Program-made: the position numbers and the translations under genes | Notes under the pieces: model-generated | What the model was told of the DNA's origin: nothing | What the model saw: only the letters and a program-made list of their open reading frames with translations | Databases searched by the model: none | Assembly (NCBI GenBank): GCA_003427395.1 | Contig: BFEA01000029.1 | Coordinates: 5,185,085-5,249,084 of the forward strand | Source of the DNA: Chara braunii | Taxonomy: Eukaryota; Streptophyta; Charophyceae; Charales; Characeae | Direction: 5' to 3' | DNA: 64,000 bases | Shown: piece after piece, positions 44,030 to 54,007 of the stretch | Layout: the number at the start of each line of letters is the position of its first letter | Position numbering within the stretch: the stretch's first letter is position 1

Positions 44030-44439
44030 AATCCTTGGTTTTAGATGAACCTATTCTGAAATTGTTGGTTTTAGGTGGCTCTACATCTCTAAGCCACAAT
44101 CTCAGGAGGCGCATAGGCATGGTCCAAAGCGCACGAGACGCACAATCAAATGAGAGATTGAGGATAAGACCTGAGAGGGAAGAGTGAGGACTCTTGATGA
44201 GTGTTGACCATGTTTATGCATCTGTGTTTTCTGATATTATTATGAGTTTTCACCTTTCCTCATTCACTTTGTCTTTGGTTTGTATCAATTACTCTTTACT
44301 AGTTTGCATTGACATTGTCTGAGATTATGCTCTTGCTGATCTTGTCACAGTTCTCAAACCTCTGAATTGGCAACCATGATATACACATAGTATATTCAAG
44401 TTCAATAATTTATTATCTGCATAATCATTGCTATTCCGA

Positions 44440-44872
44440 ATCATAATTGAAGATTCAAAAAACCGGGTACCGACGTAGACCGTAATTGAAGGGTCTCACT
44501 CGAAGCCGGACGCACACAATACGAAGGGATCTGCATTAACTATTTCAATTCTTTATTGCAAAAATCATCAAGAACCCTGCGTGACAGACTGTTGGCTTTC
44601 CGATCGCCAAAAGTGGCCTTGCTGGGAAAAAGTGCGACACTGCGAATTGAAAAAGTCTCATATCGTAAAAAAGAAGAAGAAGAAAAGAAAAAAACCCTTC
44701 CGTTCGAAACCCTTTGCATGTCTGTCCTTGGAACCTTAACACAAGAGATGTCAGTTCCGACCTGGGACTCCACCCCACTTTCCAAAATTTTTTGGCATAC
44801 CCTCTTTTTGCAACTTCTGGGCCCGCTCCCACTCCGATCAGGAAGTCGCACTGGGCGTGAGGTTAAGGCGTC
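44440..44872 (-). repeat. Dispersed repeat, segment D (inverted copy)
   Basis: The minus strand from 44872 downward matches 55949-56090: TGACGCC(T/C).AACCTCACGCC, GACTTCCTGATCGGAGTGGG, GTGGAGTCCCAGGTCGGA and CTGA.ATCTCTTGTG. A CAA-TAAAG signal-like phrase (about 44550) and a sharp change near 44470 may mark its other end. The TGTGACGC start is reminiscent of an LTR start, but no partner LTR is proven. Confidence 0.75.
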
Positions 44873-44875
44873 ACA

Positions 44876-45003
44876 TGGCGGTGTACCTCCCCATGTTATA
44901 AGCAAAGATTCATTTTCATTTTGCATATTTGGAATACAAAACATATGGCGTTGTACCTGCTCATATTCTAGGGGAAGATTCATTTTCATTTTGCATACTT
45001 GGT
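44876..45003. repeat. Tandem duplication, unit about 65 bp
   Basis: ATGGCG(G/T)TGTACCT.C.CAT followed by AAGATTCATTTTCATTTTGC and ATA(T/C)TTGG is present twice in direct orientation. Confidence 0.9.
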
Positions 45004-45059
45004 AAGTGGTGGAAGTCAGGTCCAAACCGTATCACATTCTATACAAACACAACATCATC

Positions 45060-45525
45060 AATTTCAGCAGTCTTTGAGTCTCGCCACACCACTCCCAAAA
45101 TGGGTGTTTCTGGGAGTGCATATGGGCATTTCCAGGCGTGCAGCATCGCCACACCAGCTCCCCGATGCAATGTGTCACAAACACAACATCACCACTTTCA
45201 GCCTCGCCACAACATTTCCGGGAGTGCAGTGTCGCCACACCAGCTCCCAGATGCAATGTGTCAGATTGTTTTCGGGACCTGTCAACATGTAGGACCCAAG
45301 AGCACTCCGGGAGCCTCCCGCACTACCTCCGAAGGATTGGAGCTAGATAGGACAATAAACTTGTGTCAGAATACACCACAATGAACTTAACAGCATGTCA
45401 AATTGAATTCGGGAGCTGTCAGCATGTAGGACCCAAGAGCACTCAGGGAGCCTCCCGCCCTACCTTCGAAGGAGTAGAGCTCGATACGACAATAAACTTG
45501 TGTCGGAATACAACACACTGAACTT
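45060..45525. repeat. Nested direct repeats (CCACACCA family and a 137-bp duplication)
   Basis: TCGCCACACCA followed by (G)CTCCC recurs at about 45076, 45148 and 45232. Then a unit of about 137 bp beginning CGGGA(C/G)CTGTCA.CATG is duplicated (about 45273 and 45410) and includes GACCCAAGAGCACTC and ACAATAAACTTGTGTC. No coding content is recognised. Related CACTCTC/CTCGCCAC phrases recur near 45670 and 54800-55140. Confidence 0.85.
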
Positions 45526-45931
45526 GGCCACAAGCCGCCGAGGGGCAACTGTTAGTTCACAATTTCGGATTCGAGAGCACCCCGTTCCGGAGTGCAGTGT
45601 GGCGAAGGGCACTCCTGACTGGGATTTTTTCCTCCGAGAACACTCCTTGAAATTTTCCAGAATCCGAGAGTGGTGAGGCGAGGCCCTTTACCAAGGCCCC
45701 TCTTCCCAATCCAACAAAATGCCGAAAACATTAGAGAAACGATAACCAAAATAAGAAGAAAAAGAAAGGAAAATCGAAAGGGAAGATAGGAGGTGCCTAA
45801 CAGAGATCTTTGTTTATTCCTGTTTCTTTTTCAAAAAGCCTAACAGCGTTTGCAATTAACTTTGCTTAAAAAAAAATAAAAAAAGGGGAAAAAAATAAAC
45901 AAATAAAAAAAGATTTTTTTTCCTTCTTCAA
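45526..45931. other. Unassigned DNA
   Basis: It continues the CACTCC-family text to about 45730 and then becomes A-rich. No gene is recognised. Confidence 0.5.
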
Positions 45932-46504
45932 AAAGTTATCTTCTCCTCATCAGGGAGAAGGCATATATTTTTCTCTCACCTCACATATTTTTAACTGGCT
46001 TTCTGTCATATCCTGTATCTTTCTTTCACTACCTACCTACCACTGCTCCTAAGGCTGTACAGGGGACCCCTGCAAGCATAGCTTTCCACCTCTCTTCGGT
46101 GAAGGGAGGTCACTGAGAGACGTAACGCCGTGTTTGCCCCTTCGCCTTTAACCTTCTACACAATACCAAGCAAGGAAAAAAAACAAAAGAAAAGTGTTTT
46201 TTTTTCCCCTTTTTTCAAGTTTTTTGAAAAAAGCAAGGAGTTTCATTAAACGACCAAGATGATGTTAGAACAACTCTAACATTGGACTACCAGAAAAGAG
46301 TTTTCATGATAATGAATTCCTTGCATTTGTTCAAGTCTGGGTAACACCACGTACGCGTATGCGGTGCGTAACCGTAGATGTCTGAAAACCTGCATACGTA
46401 TACATGGTTATTTTTTTTAAAATATATATAAGGTATATATAATATATATAGTCCGTATTAGTCAGTACAATATATATAGTCAGAATATACTCGGTATTAG
46501 TCAA

Positions 46505-47275
46505 GGAGGAGGAGGAGGGGGAGGAGGAGGAGGAAGATGGCGATGAGGAGGAGGAGGAAGACGACGATGAGGAGGAGGAGGAGAAGGAGGATGGTGATGG
46601 GGAGGAGAAGGAGGATGACGATGGGGAGAGGAGGAAGATGATGCTGGCGAGTGTCGTCTTCCTCCTCTTGCCCATCGCCAGTTTCCTCCTCCCTATCGCA
46701 ATCTTCTTCGGTGATGAGGAGGAGGAGGAGGAGAAGGAGGATGGTGATGGGGAGGAGAAGGAGGATGACGATGGGGAGAGGAGGAGGAAGATGATGCTGG
46801 CGAGTGTCGTCTTCCTCCTCTCGCCCATCGCCAGTTTCCTCCTCCCCATCGCAATCTTCTTCCTCCTCCTCCTCCTCCTCCTCCTCCTCCTCATCGCCAT
46901 CTTCCTCCTCCTCATCATCGCCATCTTCCTCGTACTCCTCCCCATCGCCATCTTCTTTCTCCTCGTCCGCCTCCTCTGCGTCACGACTCTTCCTCCTCCT
47001 CGATATCTTCTTCCTCCTCTGAATCGTGATCTTCTTCCTGTTTCTCCTCCTCCTCCTCCTTCTGCGATCGCGATGGGGGGAGGAGGAGGGAGGAGAAAGA
47101 AGATCGCGATGGGAGGAGGAGGAGGGAGAAAAAAGATCGCAATGGAATAGTAGTAGTAGGAGAAAGATGGCGATGGAGTAATAGTAGTAGGAGGAGGAGA
47201 AAGATCGGTTGTGGGAGCAGGTGGAGGAAGAAGATCGACTGGAGGCGGCGGAGGAGGAGGAAGAGGAGGACCCAT
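46505..47275. repeat. Alternating purine and pyrimidine triplet-repeat block
   Basis: GGA/GAG-rich purine tracts (46505-46640, 46715-46800, 47073-47275) alternate with TCC/CTC-rich tracts (46655-46700, 46805-47060). A unit of about 150 bp is tandemly duplicated: GATGATGCTGGCGAGTGTCG then TCTTCCTCCTC.(C/T)GCCCAT occurs at 46637 and 46791. Long frames of poly-Ser, Leu/Ile or Arg/Met here are consequences of the repeat. Confidence 0.92.
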
Positions 47276-47339
47276 TAGGTGTTTAAAACTTACCTTCACG
47301 ACGAGGTCGATGACAATCAATAGCGACGGCTACTGCGCA

Positions 47340-47430
47340 CGTGACGCGATGGGCAATGGCGACGGGCGATGGCGACAGCCGATGGCAATAGGCAATGGCA
47401 ATAGGCGATGGCGATAATCAATGGCGACTC
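47340..47430. repeat. Short GATGGCGA/GGCAATGG minisatellite
   Basis: About eight variants of (G/A)GC(G/A)ATGGC(G/A)A in tandem with a period near 12 bp. Immediately downstream are many alternating ACGTATGCG and GTGCATAC phrases (47620-47730). Confidence 0.85.
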
Positions 47431-48222
47431 CTCAGGCACTCCCCCAACGAGACCCCCGACCGGACCTTTTCCCCGCGTTCTGCCAAACCCTGAACTCCGA
47501 AATCGTGGGCGGACGACGCACACCCTGACCGGACCCCCTCCTCCCGTCACTCCCCTGACCTCCCCCAGTGTCGACAAATCCCCCCCTGGCCAAAAACTGG
47601 CCTAGATATGACCTGCGACGACCACGTATGCGGGCCCCATTTTTGTGTACGTGCACACACGTCCGCGGTACGTATGCTCATATGTGCATACACGTTTGCA
47701 CGTCCGCGGACCCCACATACGCGTATGTCGTGCAACCTAGGTTCAAGCTTCAATTTCCGTTGTTAAATGTTGAAACCTTGGGGTATTGACTACGGTTGTG
47801 AATCTTGCATCAGTGCTTGTTTTGGTAATTGTGAATTGATTGTCAATCGATTTCCCCCCCAAAAAAGAAACAAAAAAAAGGAAAGAAAAAAGAAAACAAA
47901 CGGAACAGCGCAGCTCTGCTGGCTGCTCAAGATGGATATCTCCGGACTGCCGCTGGGGACCACCTTTTTCATCTTGTACAAAAGAATAAAAACTAAATTT
48001 GGTTTAGTGAATGAAAAGCCCCACTTACCTACCGCTACTCCTAAGGCTATACAGGCAAACCTGCAAGCATAGTATTCTACCTCTCCTCTGTGAAGGGAGG
48101 TTACATTGCTCGGGGGAGAGAGGTAAGGGCTTGTGTTCCATGGCCGAACGCCTGTTAAAAAATATGAGAGGTGAGAGAAAAATATGACTGTCCCCCAATG
48201 AAGAGAAGGCAGCTTTTTACAA

Positions 48223-48514
48223 AAAAAAGAGTAGTCCCACTTACCCTAATCCTTCATTTCTGACCGTAGATTGAAGACATCGAAGTCAGAATTGAAGAAT
48301 TTCTGCTAGTGGGACCTGGCTCCACGACTGTGGTACACATGGCCTTCAAAACCTGTTGTGTTCGTTTGACGGAAAGGTCGACAAAGAAAAATAGAAGCCA
48401 GACGATTAGAGGAATTCTTCTTCATTTCTGATCGTTGATTATGAAGATCCACGGCTGTCGGTAGGGATCCGGCCATGAGAAGACGAGAGTGTGCAAATGC
48501 TGCTTGGCAGCTAC
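48223..48514. other. Unassigned DNA
   Basis: It contains CTAGTGGGACCTGGCTCC (about 48307), related to the end motif of the candidate element at 51331-52008. No gene is seen. Confidence 0.4.
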
Positions 48515-48860
48515 TTTTTTTTCTTTTTTTTTTTAAAGTGAGCTACATTCTTCTCTCAAATTTCACCGGAACCCATAGCAGCCGGAACTGTGTTCAGGAG
48601 AGAACATGCGGGGCCTGCTCCCACCCAGGGGACAGCCGGTAGCATCAGCGACCATGCCAACAAGACAATCCCTCTGCCTCCCGTAAGGTCCCCTCCATCA
48701 GACTCTGCTCAATGCCAATCAGGGGATCCAGTGGTCATCTCTAGGTGGTGGGCACCAAGCATGCCCAGGAAGGTACATGAGGCCAATGGAGATTGAACCC
48801 ACGACCTCATGAATGCCACTTGCAAGCCTTTCCTTTTTTTTAAATAATCTGGACCATTTT
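48515..48860 (-). mobile_element. SINE-like retroposon candidate
   Basis: On the minus strand a tRNA-like head with a B-box-like GTGGGTTCAATCTCC (from about 48801 down to 48787) is followed by about 260 bp of unique body and a terminal A-rich tail of about 20 A with one G (complement of 48517-48536). The A box is less clear (GGCTTGCAAGTGG about 35 bp upstream). Head, body and A-tail in this order and size (about 300-350 bp) are typical of tRNA-derived SINEs moved by LINE machinery. Target duplications were not resolved. Confidence 0.5.
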
Positions 48861-50029
48861 TCGATTTCAAGTTATTTATACGTGTCATCCTCGCGCAGGG
48901 GCATTGCTAATCTGCTAACCTTCTCTACCAACTCCCACCATGATGGTGCTTTGCAAGCCAGCGGATGCACACTACCACCCCCCCGGCAGGGGCCAAAGAC
49001 CCCGCAAACCCTCTCTCAACCTCGCGATTTAGGGTGCTCCACTTCCCCAATCAGCATCAGCTTCACCGCCCTCCATGATGAAGTCCCAGCAGAGGTGCGC
49101 TGAACCATCAATCCCTTAAAAACGGACGAAAACAATCCCCAAAACGAAGTGCAAAAAGACGCCACAACAACATGTACAACCAAACCAACACAAACACCCT
49201 ACCTCCCGCACAGCAGGGACCACGACTCTACAAGCCCTCCGACCTCCTCGCGACACAGGGCGAACTGCTCCACAATCCGCTGCTTCTCCCTAAGAAACCC
49301 CACGGCCCACCATGACGGGGTTTCTGCAGAAAGAAGCTCCCCCATTCATCTCCCTGCTAAAACTATGCAACAACACAACAAAGGGAACAGAAGGACCAAA
49401 TAGAATGCCTAAAATGGAACAAAAGCTATTACCAAACGAAAGCACAATGGACTGCCTAAAATGGAACAAACGCTATTACCAAACGAAAACACGATCAAAA
49501 TGATAGTCGCAAACACAAGTAGGTCTACTCACCCAAAACACCTCTCTCCCACAACAGAGGTAGACCCCAATACTAACGACACTCCATCAACAAGACGTCA
49601 AAAAAAAACTCCCAGCCAAACATGGAGAGAGATTAAAACCACGGCGCCCAGCCAATCGTCATGCCTAAAACGGCAATCACAAAACGGATGTCCCGAAGGA
49701 CAATGATGATATCTCAAGGCCGTTACCCTCTTTTAAAAAAAGAGATGAAAAAAAAAAGAAAAAGACGGAACGAGTCTTTTTGGGCGGCCCTCTTCCCCGC
49801 TGTGTCTGTCGTACTGCAAATTAACTACACAGCACCGTCCCCTTACCACCGAGGCGAGCACAAAACTCGGCCATTGGCTCTGACGTTCCAGTCGCAATAT
49901 ATATATAAATAGAAAAGGCTAATTCTTTAAGCCTGACCAATTCAATTGCCTGTCGAATCTGGACAGGATGGCCTTTCAGGCCTTTTTTATTGTCATTATC
50001 AGGGTTGCCAGGCCGAGCGTACGGAGGCC
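48861..50029. other. Unassigned DNA
   Basis: Two close copies of AATGGAACAAA.GCTATTACCA followed by AACGAAA occur at about 49413 and 49461 (48-bp spacing). Pro/Thr-rich plus-strand frames look like composition effects. No gene is recognised. Confidence 0.5.
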
Positions 50030-50121
50030 CCTAAGCTGACCCCCGAACGTTCGGGTGTTCGGGTCCCCGTACGGGGCCCGAACCTGCAGGGGTTCGGACC
50101 CTGCAAAAAAATATTTTGGCA
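50030..50121. repeat. CCGAAC/GTTCGG-rich cluster, left
   Basis: It contains CCCGAACGTTCGGG, GTTCGGG and CCCCGTACGGGG palindromes and GGGGTTCGGACCC. It is related to the cluster at 50700-50795. Confidence 0.8.
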
Positions 50122-50159
50122 CCTACATATTATTTTGTTTTTTCTGAATTGTTTTCTGT

Positions 50160-50545
50160 GAGTTCTTTGTGATGTAAGGTATCTCCCTCTTAATTTTGAA
50201 GCCATTCTGTTGAGCCAAAAAAAAAACGAAAAATCGACAAAGATGGTGGTGTCAAAACTTACTTGCCCACTCACTAATTTCTTTTCTCTCTTTTCACTTT
50301 TTGTTTTTCCTCTATTTCGGGGCATCGAAAAAAATATTATTTTTTCAAACTTTATTTGTAGATTCTATATTATGTAAGATACACACATATAAATTTTCAT
50401 TGCTTTTGAAAAAAAAAGAAAAATCGCCAAAGATGGCGGTGTCAAAAACGTGCTCGCCCACTTAATAATTTCATTCTCGTTTTATTTTTTCCAATTTTCA
50501 TTATTATTATTTATTTTTAGTATTTTGGTTTTTATTTCGAATTTG
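50160..50545. repeat. Direct duplication, unit about 190 bp
   Basis: Shared blocks GAAAAATCG.CAAAGATGG, GGTGTCAAAA and GCCCACT.A.TAATTTC occur at about 50227 and 50417. Flanking TATTATGTAAG(G/A)TA-type phrases are also shared. It is AT-rich with no gene. Confidence 0.85.
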
Positions 50546-50640
50546 GTAAAGAATTTGGATGTAACGTTGAGGCAAATGTTGTTCAGTTTACTCTTCTGCA
50601 TAACATTTTTGTTTTTCAGATTTTTTGGAATTCGTTTTCC

Positions 50641-50691
50641 TTTTTTTTTTTTTTTTTTTTTTTTTTTNTTTTTTTTTTTTTTTTTTTTTTT
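50641..50691. repeat. Poly(T) run containing an N
   Basis: About 50 T with one ambiguous base. Its true length is uncertain because such runs assemble poorly. Confidence 0.95.
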
Positions 50692-50699
50692 GTGGATCT

Positions 50700-50795
50700 G
50701 CGTTCGGCCGAATGGCCGAACGCGTCGAGAGGGGGTGCCAAACGTTCCGGCGTTCGGGTTCGGGCGTTCGGCCCATCCCGAACGCCGGCAACCGT
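50700..50795. repeat. CCGAAC/GTTCGG-rich cluster, right
   Basis: It contains GCGTTCGGCCGAATGGCCGA, then ACGC, then CGTTCGGG, CGTTCGGCCC and CCCGAACGCCGG. These are nested short palindromes in an otherwise AT-rich stretch. It is followed by CCTCGACCCACTAGC, resembling the ends of the element at 51331. Confidence 0.8.
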
Positions 50796-51330
50796 GGGGC
50801 CTGGGGCCTCGACCCACTAGCATCGTTTAAAACGGTGTGTGGCATTTAAAATCGCATAAACAATGCTATTTTTCATTAAGGCAGTAGCAAAGAAAAGGAC
50901 CCAAAAAACAAAAAATTAGGGGAGCTGGCATTGACATCATGACAGTTCACCCTATGCATCCACACTTCCACCAACCCGGTACATCTGCATGCGAGCTTCC
51001 CGCCGGCCTGGTCGCAGTTTTCCACGGAAATCTCAATATTCTCAATTTCTGCAAAAAAAAAAATAGCAAGGCGCGAAGCTTCAAAAACACCCCCCCCCCC
51101 TAAAAAACCATAGTATTGAAGCTTCACGCCAACGCAAAGTGGCCAACTAAATGGCCAACACATGATTTAAAAAAAATTCTCCTGGCCCATGGGCAGCTGC
51201 CTCCACGAAAACAAAGGCAATCGACACTAGCAGTCGATATGCTACTGGATCAACTACTGACGGATGTCACGGATGGCCGCACGTGATCGAAAACGGAGGA
51301 GCACAAGCCTAAATCGGACGTAGTGGGACG

Positions 51331-52008
51331 AGGCCCCTGGACCCACTAGCAAGGTATTCTACCACGCCGTTCAGGATTTCGATCACGTGTGGCCTCGAGT
51401 GCCTCGGCACGGCCGTCGAATACATCAGCTCTATACGTCCAGGCGGGGACTGTAAAGATGCCCACCTCCGTCCAATGACATGCGTCCAAAACAAAGAAAA
51501 ACAAAATTGGACATGATAGCTGGTGGCTTTGCATGGGTGGGAAGTCTGGATTTAATTTGCTGGAAAGGGGGGGGGTTGATTTCCAGACTTCTTTTTTTTT
51601 TTCTTTGGCTCTGAGAAATAGAAGTTGAAATGTGGGATTCGAATATTGTGGTGGATCTGACAGGAACTCTTCCGCGTCTGTCGGATGGCCTGCTAGAGGC
51701 ATCATGAGATACATGGCAGAGAATGTATCCCAGTTCCCGTTACTTGTTCATCCTTGTGAATGTGTTCGTGGACACATTCGTGGACACATTTTATTGCCAC
51801 CGTACATCACTATGAAGACTTACGTGAAGGAGATCGTACCAACCCATGAATTCGGGTGCGCAGCTGTTCTTCTTTGTTTTATGTGCCATTTCAATTCATT
51901 AAATCAGAAAACCATCCATTCATGCAAAAAAAAAAAAAAAAAAAAAAAAAAAACCCATAAAACTGCGTCACACGTGGTAGAATACTTCGCTAGTGGGTCC
52001 AGGCCCCT
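51331..52008. mobile_element. MITE-like candidate with about 36-bp inverted ends
   Basis: The left end GGCCCCTGGACCCACTAGC followed by AAGGTATTCTACCACG (51332-51366) is mirrored by CGTGGTAGAATACTTCGC followed by TAGTGGGTCCAGGCCCCT (51973-52008). Only a few bases differ. The interior (about 600 bp) ends in an A29 run at about 51926-51954 and carries no transposase. Related end motifs stand at about 48307 and 50805. No target duplication is certain. Confidence 0.55.
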
Positions 52009-52011
52009 GGA

Positions 52012-52082
52012 GCATGGTCCCATTAGCAGTCGGATAGGAGTCCAGGCCGCTAGAGCATGGTCCCATTAGCAGTCGGATAGGA
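52012..52082. repeat. Direct repeat of 42-44 bp
   Basis: (A/T)GGAGTCC-type text, then AGAGCATGGTCCCATTAGCA and GTCGGATAGGAGT occurs twice in tandem. Confidence 0.9.
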
Positions 52083-52390
52083 GTGTGGCCGATCCAGTGT
52101 GACACTCAGTGGCAGCAGCCTTACAGGTTGAGAAAACAGGAGAAAGGCAAAAAAAAAAAAAGAAACAGAGACGCAGAGTGCTTCCCAGCCATCAGATCAC
52201 AAATGATCTGATGGTGGTGGTTGCAACAACAGTGAACACAGTAACTGCCACATTTTCTCGAATACACTGGACTTCTGTCCACAGTGATCATGACACCCTC
52301 CACATACTCCGTGATCGAAGGGGGGCTCCAACCAATGAGATAATTGCACAACAGCAAACAAAATACTGAAAATCTTCTATCCAGTGGGCC
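52083..52390. other. Unassigned DNA
   Basis: A-rich run at 52150, ATCA(G)ATCA-rich stretch, no gene recognised. Confidence 0.5.
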
Positions 52391-52426
52391 TATGGCCGAC
52401 CCCACTCTCTTTTGGGGTTGGCCATA
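52391..52426. other. Hairpin, 14-bp stem
   Basis: TATGGCCGACCCCA (52391-52404) pairs with TGGGGTTGGCCATA (52413-52426) with a single G-T, leaving an 8-base loop CTCTCTTT. No gene end abuts it. Confidence 0.85.
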
Positions 52427-52447
52427 CCCCCAAGGGATTGAAAAGAT

Positions 52448-52483
52448 TTTGGCGGGAAGCAAATTTTCAATTTTGGCGGGAAG
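52448..52483 (+). promoter_or_regulatory. Paired E2F-like sites
   Basis: TTTGGCGGGAAG occurs twice, at 52448-52459 and 52472-52483, 24 bp apart. The core matches the classical E2F/DP binding consensus TTT(G/C)(G/C)CGC or TTTGGCGGGAA. No gene start is recognised close by, and the nearest gene points the other way 2.1 kb off. Confidence 0.4.
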
Positions 52484-52677
52484 CTTCCTTTGCACCGGCA
52501 TGCCCAGTGTTAAGGAGAGGAGGAGGGGAACCAAGATCTCCTTACTTTTTTGGGTAATACTGTATACATGTAAAATACTGACCCTGGGATCACGAGTACT
52601 ACACCGCAGGATTTGGGTCACCCAACTGCCACACAAACTCTTTTTTATCCTATCCGGTTGGTAGTGGAACCATGCTC

Positions 52678-52708
<31 letters not shown>

Positions 52709-53545
52709 CCAATGCTCGGGGAGTTAGAAACACGAGGGGAAAAAAAACCTTTGGAAAAGAGAAAAAGGGAGACTGATCACCATTGCCACCGGTAGCGTTG
52801 TTGATTTGGCCTCGCCTCCCTACCCTAGAGGAGCCACTGGAGGCGGAGTACATGACTGGCTGGCAATCAAGAGAGAGGTATTTCGTGGGTATCGAGCGAA
52901 GTCCATCACCATTACCTTCCGATTGCGTCACGCACTCGCTGCAGACTACGACTGTTCTTGATTGCAACTGCCACCTGTCATGTGGCCCATTTCCGCCAAT
53001 TGCCACCTGGCTAATATACTATAGGGGTACCGGCAAGTGCCACCTGGCTAATATACTATAGGGGTAACTACCGGTCGGGAGCAGTCATGATTTCCGTTTA
53101 AAATGTAGTTCAGGCATCCCTCGAATACAACACATCCGCACCCGACCCCGAAGCTAGGTTGCATACATCCACTATTTTCCTCTGTTTGGCACCACATTCG
53201 CGAAATGTGACCGAAGCGCATTTTTCAAACTGAAACCGTTACAGCGCCCTCAGCGCGCTACCGTAGTTTTTTTCTTTTTTCTTTTTTTAAAAGGCTAATT
53301 CTACCTACCGTAGTTTTCCCTATACTATTTAACCTGAAATTGCCACCTACCATGTGGATCACTCTATGAACTTCAGCCTAATATTACAAGCGAGGGCAGA
53401 GGACATTTGGCCACCTGGCATGTAGCCTATCCATTTATTCCTTGAGCTTATGTCGGAAATCACGGTAGAAGCACATTAATTTTGGTCTTCGATTTCAATT
53501 TAAGACGCCAACTGTAAGGTATTGCATTGTTTTGGGTCCATGGTC
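52484..53545. other. Unassigned DNA with a 38-bp tandem repeat
   Basis: GCCACCTGGCTAATATACTA followed by TAGGGGTA occurs twice at about 53001 and 53039. A T24-type run lies at 52685-52708. The phrase TCTTGATTGCAACTGCCACC at about 52956 also occurs in the GST 3' tail (53850) and its duplicate (53665). Confidence 0.6.
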
Positions 53546-53613
53546 CGATCTCAATAATCGAACACGTGACCTCCCTCATGGGGGTTGCACGCTCAACCAA
53601 CTGTCATGAAGAT
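53546..53613 (-). ncRNA. tRNA-like sequence (possible SINE head or tRNA relic)
   Basis: On the minus strand CAGTTGGTTGAGCGTGCAAC, then CATGAGGGAGGTCACGTGTT and CGATTATTGAGA resembles a tRNA D-arm (A box) and T-arm (B box GTGTTCGATTA). The B box is imperfect (GGTTCGANNCC expected). No complete cloverleaf was established, so this is not called as a functional tRNA. Confidence 0.35.
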
Positions 53614-53639
53614 GGTTTTCTTCAGACTAACCATGTTTC

Positions 53640-54007
53640 ACTAATCACGGCAGAGGACGACTGGTCTTGATTGCAATCGCCACCTGTGATGTCGCCTCGT
53701 TGGTTGCATACCGCTTGTAAATCTGGATTAGCTTGTCTTCCATCCTGAAGCGTCGCTTTCACACTTGGATGGTCGACAATCGCCGATCACCACGTGCGAA
53801 GTCGTCCGAAGTCCGATGTCTCACTAATCACGGCAGAGGGCGGTTGGTCTTGATTGCAACTGCCACCTGCGATGTCGCCTCGTTGGTTGCATACCGCTTG
53901 TAAATCTGGATTAGCTTGTCTTCATCCTGAAGCGTCGCTTTCACACTTGGATGGTTGAGAACCGCCGATCGCCATCTGCGAAGTCGTTCGAAGTCCGATG
54001 ACGGCGG
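53640..54007. repeat. 184-bp tandem duplication of the GST 3' end
   Basis: 53640-53823 and 53824-54007 are two copies. Shared text includes CTAATCACGGCAGAGG, GATGTCGCCTCGTTGGTTGC, ATACCGCTTGTAAATCTGGA, TTAGCTTGTCTTC and CATCCTGAAGCGTCGCTTTC. The right copy contains the last 60 or so codons of the GST frame; the left copy lies beyond the stop codon. Confidence 0.95.

Larger units (their letters stand above)
45932..48222. mobile_element. Candidate DNA element with imperfect inverted ends (about 2.3 kb)
   Basis: The left end (about 45932-45995) and the reverse complement of the right end (about 48155-48222) share CTTCTC.TCAT, TTTTTCTCTCACCTC.CATA and TTTTTAAC over roughly 65 bp. Just inside each end, in the same orientation, lies a copy of CTCCTAAGGCT.TACAGG, CCTGCAAGCATAG and GTGAAGGGAGGT (about 46044-46112 and 48037-48108). 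The interior is mostly triplet repeat and has no transposase. No clear target duplication was found. It is either a MITE-like element with repeat expansion or two separate copies of a smaller repeat in opposite arrangement. Confidence 0.45.

Noticed and set aside
46331-47320. 329-codon minus-strand frame
   Set aside because: It encodes poly-Ser/Pro and Arg/Met runs produced by triplet repeats; no domain or start context.
53546-53613. Functional tRNA gene
   Set aside because: Only A- and B-box-like pieces are visible; I could not form an acceptor stem or a clean anticodon arm.
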